Assembly: GCF_900129285.1 (NCBI RefSeq) | Contig: NZ_FQUW01000009.1 | Coordinates: forward strand, 1 to 64,000 | Origin: Desulfofundulus australicus DSM 11792 | GTDB lineage: Bacteria > Bacillota > Desulfotomaculia > Desulfotomaculales > Desulfovirgulaceae | Length of the DNA stretch: 64,000 nucleotides | Reading direction: 5' to 3' | Notes under the pieces: generated by a model | Seen by the model: only the letters and a program-made list of their open reading frames with translations | The model's database searches: none | What the model was told of the DNA's origin: nothing | Position numbers and translations under genes: made by a program | Shown: in pieces, positions 61,223 through 64,000 of the stretch | Layout: every line of letters starts with the position of its first letter | Position numbering within the stretch: the first letter of the stretch is position 1

Positions 61223-62746
61223 TCAGCGCCTTCCGCCACCACCCCCGCCGGGAGGCATACCGCCGGGCATAAACGGCATGCTGCCGCCCCGGCTGCTCGT
61301 ACTTCCTGTTTCCTGATCCAGGGAACCTATCACCACCAAATCCCCTTCCTCAAGACCCTCCAGTACTTCATAGCTTGTGAGATCCGCCAGCCCCAAAACC
61401 ACCCGCCTGGGCGCGGGTTTGCCGGATTTATCCAGGACAAGGACGACGGCCTGCTGTCCCTGTTCATTCGTCCCTGCCGCCCCGGAAGTCCCGCTTTCAT
61501 TGCCCCCGCCGCGGGCGGAACCGGCTCCACCGGCCCCTGCGCCGCCCGTGTGTCCGCCACCGGAGTCGCTCCCGGACGGCCGCTGCCCCGGGGCACCGCC
61601 CTGTCTCATTTTATTCAGGTAACTGACGGCGTAAGTAACGGCGCTTTTGGGCACGGTGAGGACGTTTTCATGCCTGTCGACGATTATATTCACGTTGGCG
61701 GGCATTCCGGCCATCAGCCCATCCTGGTTTTTATCCAGCTGGATGACCGCATCGTAAAGCTGCACGTTGGACTCCGTGTACGCCTGGGGGGAGATGCTGC
61801 TCACCCTGCCGGTGAAGGTTTTATTGGGGAAGGAGTTGACCGTGAACTCCGCCTTCTGGCCGACCTTCAACCTGCCGATGTCGGCCTCGTTTACCTGAGC
61901 CCTGACCTGCAGGGCTTCCGAAATAATGGTGACGACCCCCCCTCCACTGGTGTTGTTGTTGTTGGCCGCAGCCCGCTGGCCCTCGGAACCGTTGACTTCA
62001 CTTACAATTCCGTCTATGGGGCTGAACAATTTGGCTTCCGCCAGGTCTTTCCTGGCCATCTGGAGCTGCGCCCTGCAGCTTTCCACCCGGGCGGCGGCTG
62101 CTGCGATGTCTTCCGGGCGGTTGCCCGCCTGGAGCAGCTTTAGTGATTCCTCGGCCTGCTTCAATTTGGCCTCCGCGGTGGTAAAATCGGAAATTATCTG
62201 GTCCAGGTCGGCCTGTGAAATGTACCCCTCATTGAAAAATTGCTTATAACGCTCAAGCTTGGATTTCGCCAGGTCGTAGCTTGCCCGGGCCATTTTGACG
62301 TCCGCCTCGGCCCTGGCTACTTCTTCCGGCCTCGAACCTTCTTTGAGCAACTCCAGATTGGCCGTGGCCTCCTTCAAATTCGCCGAGGCCTGGATTACCT
62401 GCGCTTCCAGGCTGGCGGTGTCCTGTTCCGCCAGCAGCTGGCCGGCGGTAACCCGGTCACCCACCTTTACGTATATTTTCTTGATTACTTCGGCATTTTC
62501 AAAACCCAGGGAAACTGTTTTCACCGGCTCGACCACACCGCTGGCCGGGATACTGCTGGTGATGGTGCTCCTCTTGACGGTACTGGTGAGGTAACTCCCG
62601 CTCGCTTTTCTTGTTCCACCCAGAAAATAAAAGCCTGCCACGACCAAAACGAAAATTGCCGCCATACCGATGATTATTTTTTTTCTCCCGAAGACACCGG
62701 AAACAATTTTAAGGTGCCTGGTAAAGAAACTCGGCTCGCTTTGCAT
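61223..62746 (-). CDS. MacA/HlyD-type periplasmic adaptor subunit
   Basis: A 507-residue membrane-fusion protein. One N-terminal membrane helix (KIIIGMAAIFVLVVAGFYFL) precedes the lipoyl half (GVVEPVKTVSLGF, GDRVTAGQLLAEQDTASLEAQ), a coiled-coil hairpin (about 125-245), the beta-barrel region (VNEADIGRLKVGQKAEFTV) and the membrane-proximal domain (VTYAVSYLNKM, then VVLGLADLTSYEVLEGLEEG). A low-complexity Gly/Ser/Ala insertion of about 45 residues interrupts the last domain, and the C-terminus is glycine-rich. The ATG at 62746 follows GGGGGG; the frame to 62836 is not used. It connects the ABC permease to the TolC-like protein. Confidence 0.9.
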   Translation of the reverse strand: MQSEPSFFTRHLKIVSGVFGRKKIIIGMAAIFVLVVAGFYFLGGTRKASGSYLTSTVKRSTITSSIPASGVVEPVKTVSLGFENAEVIKKIYVKVGDRVTAGQLLAEQDTASLEAQVIQASANLKEATANLELLKEGSRPEEVARAEADVKMARASYDLAKSKLERYKQFFNEGYISQADLDQIISDFTTAEAKLKQAEESLKLLQAGNRPEDIAAAAARVESCRAQLQMARKDLAEAKLFSPIDGIVSEVNGSEGQRAAANNNNTSGGGVVTIISEALQVRAQVNEADIGRLKVGQKAEFTVNSFPNKTFTGRVSSISPQAYTESNVQLYDAVIQLDKNQDGLMAGMPANVNIIVDRHENVLTVPKSAVTYAVSYLNKMRQGGAPGQRPSGSDSGGGHTGGAGAGGAGSARGGGNESGTSGAAGTNEQGQQAVVLVLDKSGKPAPRRVVLGLADLTSYEVLEGLEEGDLVVIGSLDQETGSTSSRGGSMPFMPGGMPPGGGGGGRR

Positions 62747-62780
62747 CCGCTTCCCCCCGTATTTCAGCTGGTAACCGGTT

Positions 62781-64000
62781 TCAATTAATGTTCCCCAGTG
62801 GAATGATAACCGTCGAAGATACACCGCCCCTCTCATTTTTCAAACTGATCTCTCCCTGGTACATCTTAACAATCCGCTGCACTATGGTCAGCCCCAGCCC
62901 GAATTTGCCCTCCCGCCCTTTATGGAAGGGCTGGAAAAGTTGCTCGAGAATATGGGGCTCAATCCTGGAACCGTCGTTCCAGAAACGGAGGATTACACCT
63001 TTTTTTTCATTGTCCAACCCGAGGTCGATCTCAAGGCGTGAAGACGCATAACGCAGGTGGTTTTCCAGCAGGTTTTCAACCATAACCCGCAGAACCTCCT
63101 CATCCCCTGAAATACTTACCGGCTGCAGGTCCATCCGGCACGATATTTCCGGCCTCTGCGGGCATAGACGCTGGACTATATTTTCAACCAGCGTGTTCAA
63201 TTTTACCTCTTTTTGAACCCTTTCCCGCGTGGCCAGGTAATCAAGCCGTGTCAGGTAAAGCAACTGCTTGACCAGCTTTTCCAGGCGCGCACCCTCCTCG
63301 TCAATCACCCGGATGCTGCCGGCCAGATCGCCCTTCGGGTAGACCCCGTCCTGGATGGCCTGGGCATAGCTGCGGATCACCATGACCGGTGTTTTCAGCT
63401 CGTGGGAGATATTCTGCAGCATGGATTGCTGCATCTCGTCCTGGCGGACAAGCTGCCGGCGCATAACCTCGATGGAGCGGGCCAGCCGTCCTATTTCATC
63501 GCCACGCTTCACCTCCAGGGGTTCGTGCCAGTTGCGGCTGGCAATACGCTTCACATGCCGTTCCATTTGGATCAGGGGCCGGGTCAGGTAGCGGGCAATA
63601 AAAAGAGAGGCAAACCAGCTGATTATCAGGGCAATACCGGTGAACACCAGAAAGTTCAGCAGCAGGGATTTTATAAACCTGTCTTCTTCAGATTTCCTGA
63701 TGAGCGCCACCCGGTAGAGGGGGCGCCCGTAAGCCTGCTCCTTCCTTATGACGTAGCGGATATTTTCCTGGCCGCGGTTATATTCATACAGACGGGCGGA
63801 TGCTTTCTGGGCCACGGCGTTCTGCAGGATTTCCCGGATAAACGAAGATGAAAACATTTGCCCGGCCTCTGCGGGAATGGTGGTCCCGTCCTCCAGGACG
63901 ATAAAATCACGGATGCGGAATTCCGGCCTGCCCAGGACAGGGGGACCGGGAGGTGGAGCGGGGGGCGGCGCTTCCCCCCGGGCGTTTTTTTCGGGTGGCT
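62781..64000 (-). CDS. Sensor histidine kinase (5' end outside the window)
   Basis: At least 405 residues; the frame runs on past the right edge. The visible part begins in a proline-rich extracytoplasmic segment (PPPGPPVLGRPEFRIRD), followed by a membrane helix (FLVFTGIALIISWFASLFIA), a HAMP domain, the dimerisation domain with phospho-acceptor His in NISHELKTPVMVIRSYAQ, and a HATPase domain with the N-box ENLLENHLRYAS and G-box FGLGLTIVQRIV. No second ATP-lid glycine motif is lost. It lies upstream of the efflux genes by 35 bp and probably controls them with a response regulator outside the window. Confidence 0.9.
   Translation of the reverse strand, partial: PPEKNARGEAPPPAPPPGPPVLGRPEFRIRDFIVLEDGTTIPAEAGQMFSSSFIREILQNAVAQKASARLYEYNRGQENIRYVIRKEQAYGRPLYRVALIRKSEEDRFIKSLLLNFLVFTGIALIISWFASLFIARYLTRPLIQMERHVKRIASRNWHEPLEVKRGDEIGRLARSIEVMRRQLVRQDEMQQSMLQNISHELKTPVMVIRSYAQAIQDGVYPKGDLAGSIRVIDEEGARLEKLVKQLLYLTRLDYLATRERVQKEVKLNTLVENIVQRLCPQRPEISCRMDLQPVSISGDEEVLRVMVENLLENHLRYASSRLEIDLGLDNEKKGVILRFWNDGSRIEPHILEQLFQPFHKGREGKFGLGLTIVQRIVKMYQGEISLKNERGGVSSTVIIPLGNIN

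Overview
The window looks like chromosomal DNA of an anaerobic, spore-former-lineage Firmicute of the Peptococcaceae type (Desulfotomaculum/Desulfofundulus/Pelotomaculum-like). This is inferred from the GC-rich but Gram-positive-style signals (strong GGAGG ribosome sites, many TTG/GTG starts, T-tailed hairpin terminators), sigma-54-controlled acyl-CoA oxidation genes, a hybrid cluster protein, a selenium/sulfur/tungsten/arsenic gene set, anaerobic cobalamin lower-ligand genes, and a TolC-like protein together with an SLH-domain protein. No rRNA, prophage, insertion sequence or CRISPR array was seen. Almost all genes are on the minus strand.

Region 1 (1-3000): the start of an etfB gene behind a sigma-54 promoter and its likely enhancer-binding regulator, then a small AhpD-like protein. 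Region 2 (3074-9837): a complete four-gene Wadjet (JetABCD) plasmid-defence operon. Region 3 (9838-13100): a 304-bp nested inverted-repeat element and a decayed relative flanking sfsA and a DMT exporter gene, then arsC, then an unusual tRNA-Cys with an 8-bp acceptor stem, a long variable arm and a bulged T stem, shaped like tRNA-Sec. Region 4 (13146-20443): thiolase, acyl-CoA dehydrogenase, acyl-CoA ligase and 3-hydroxyacyl-CoA dehydrogenase, transcribed from a second sigma-54 promoter next to a CBS-PAS-AAA+ regulator.

Region 5 (20530-36342): an accessory zone of redox, metal and metalloid genes: a QueG-like Fe-S protein, a short Hcp with a CRP/FNR-like class II activator site, two PadR regulators with Cys/His-rich N-termini, a split permease and a full-length permease of the same family, a YedE/TusA selenium-sulfur pair, a radical SAM protein with its own sigma-54-type promoter, a frameshifted zinc-binding-type gene, a thioredoxin-like protein, an Acr3 arsenite pump, several Cys-rich small proteins, a TauE/SafE exporter, a tungstate-binding-like protein without signal peptide, and an MFS transporter.

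Region 6 (36507-42840): a cobalamin riboswitch with terminator, followed by two ThiC paralogues, a methyltransferase, a DUF2284 protein and a B12-binding radical SAM protein. This matches the bza pathway for anaerobic synthesis of a benzimidazole lower ligand of vitamin B12. Region 7 (43047-47750): a conserved hypothetical, a fumarylacetoacetase-family enzyme, a toxin-antitoxin pair with a repeated promoter element, an SLH-domain protein and a FadR-type regulator. Region 8 (47813-54567): nadABC and panBCD plus a DUF2520 dehydrogenase, the latter behind a leader with a terminator. Region 9 (54922-64000): an MFS transporter, an amidohydrolase, a remnant of an acyl-CoA ligase gene, and a MacAB-TolC-like efflux cluster with a histidine kinase running off the window.
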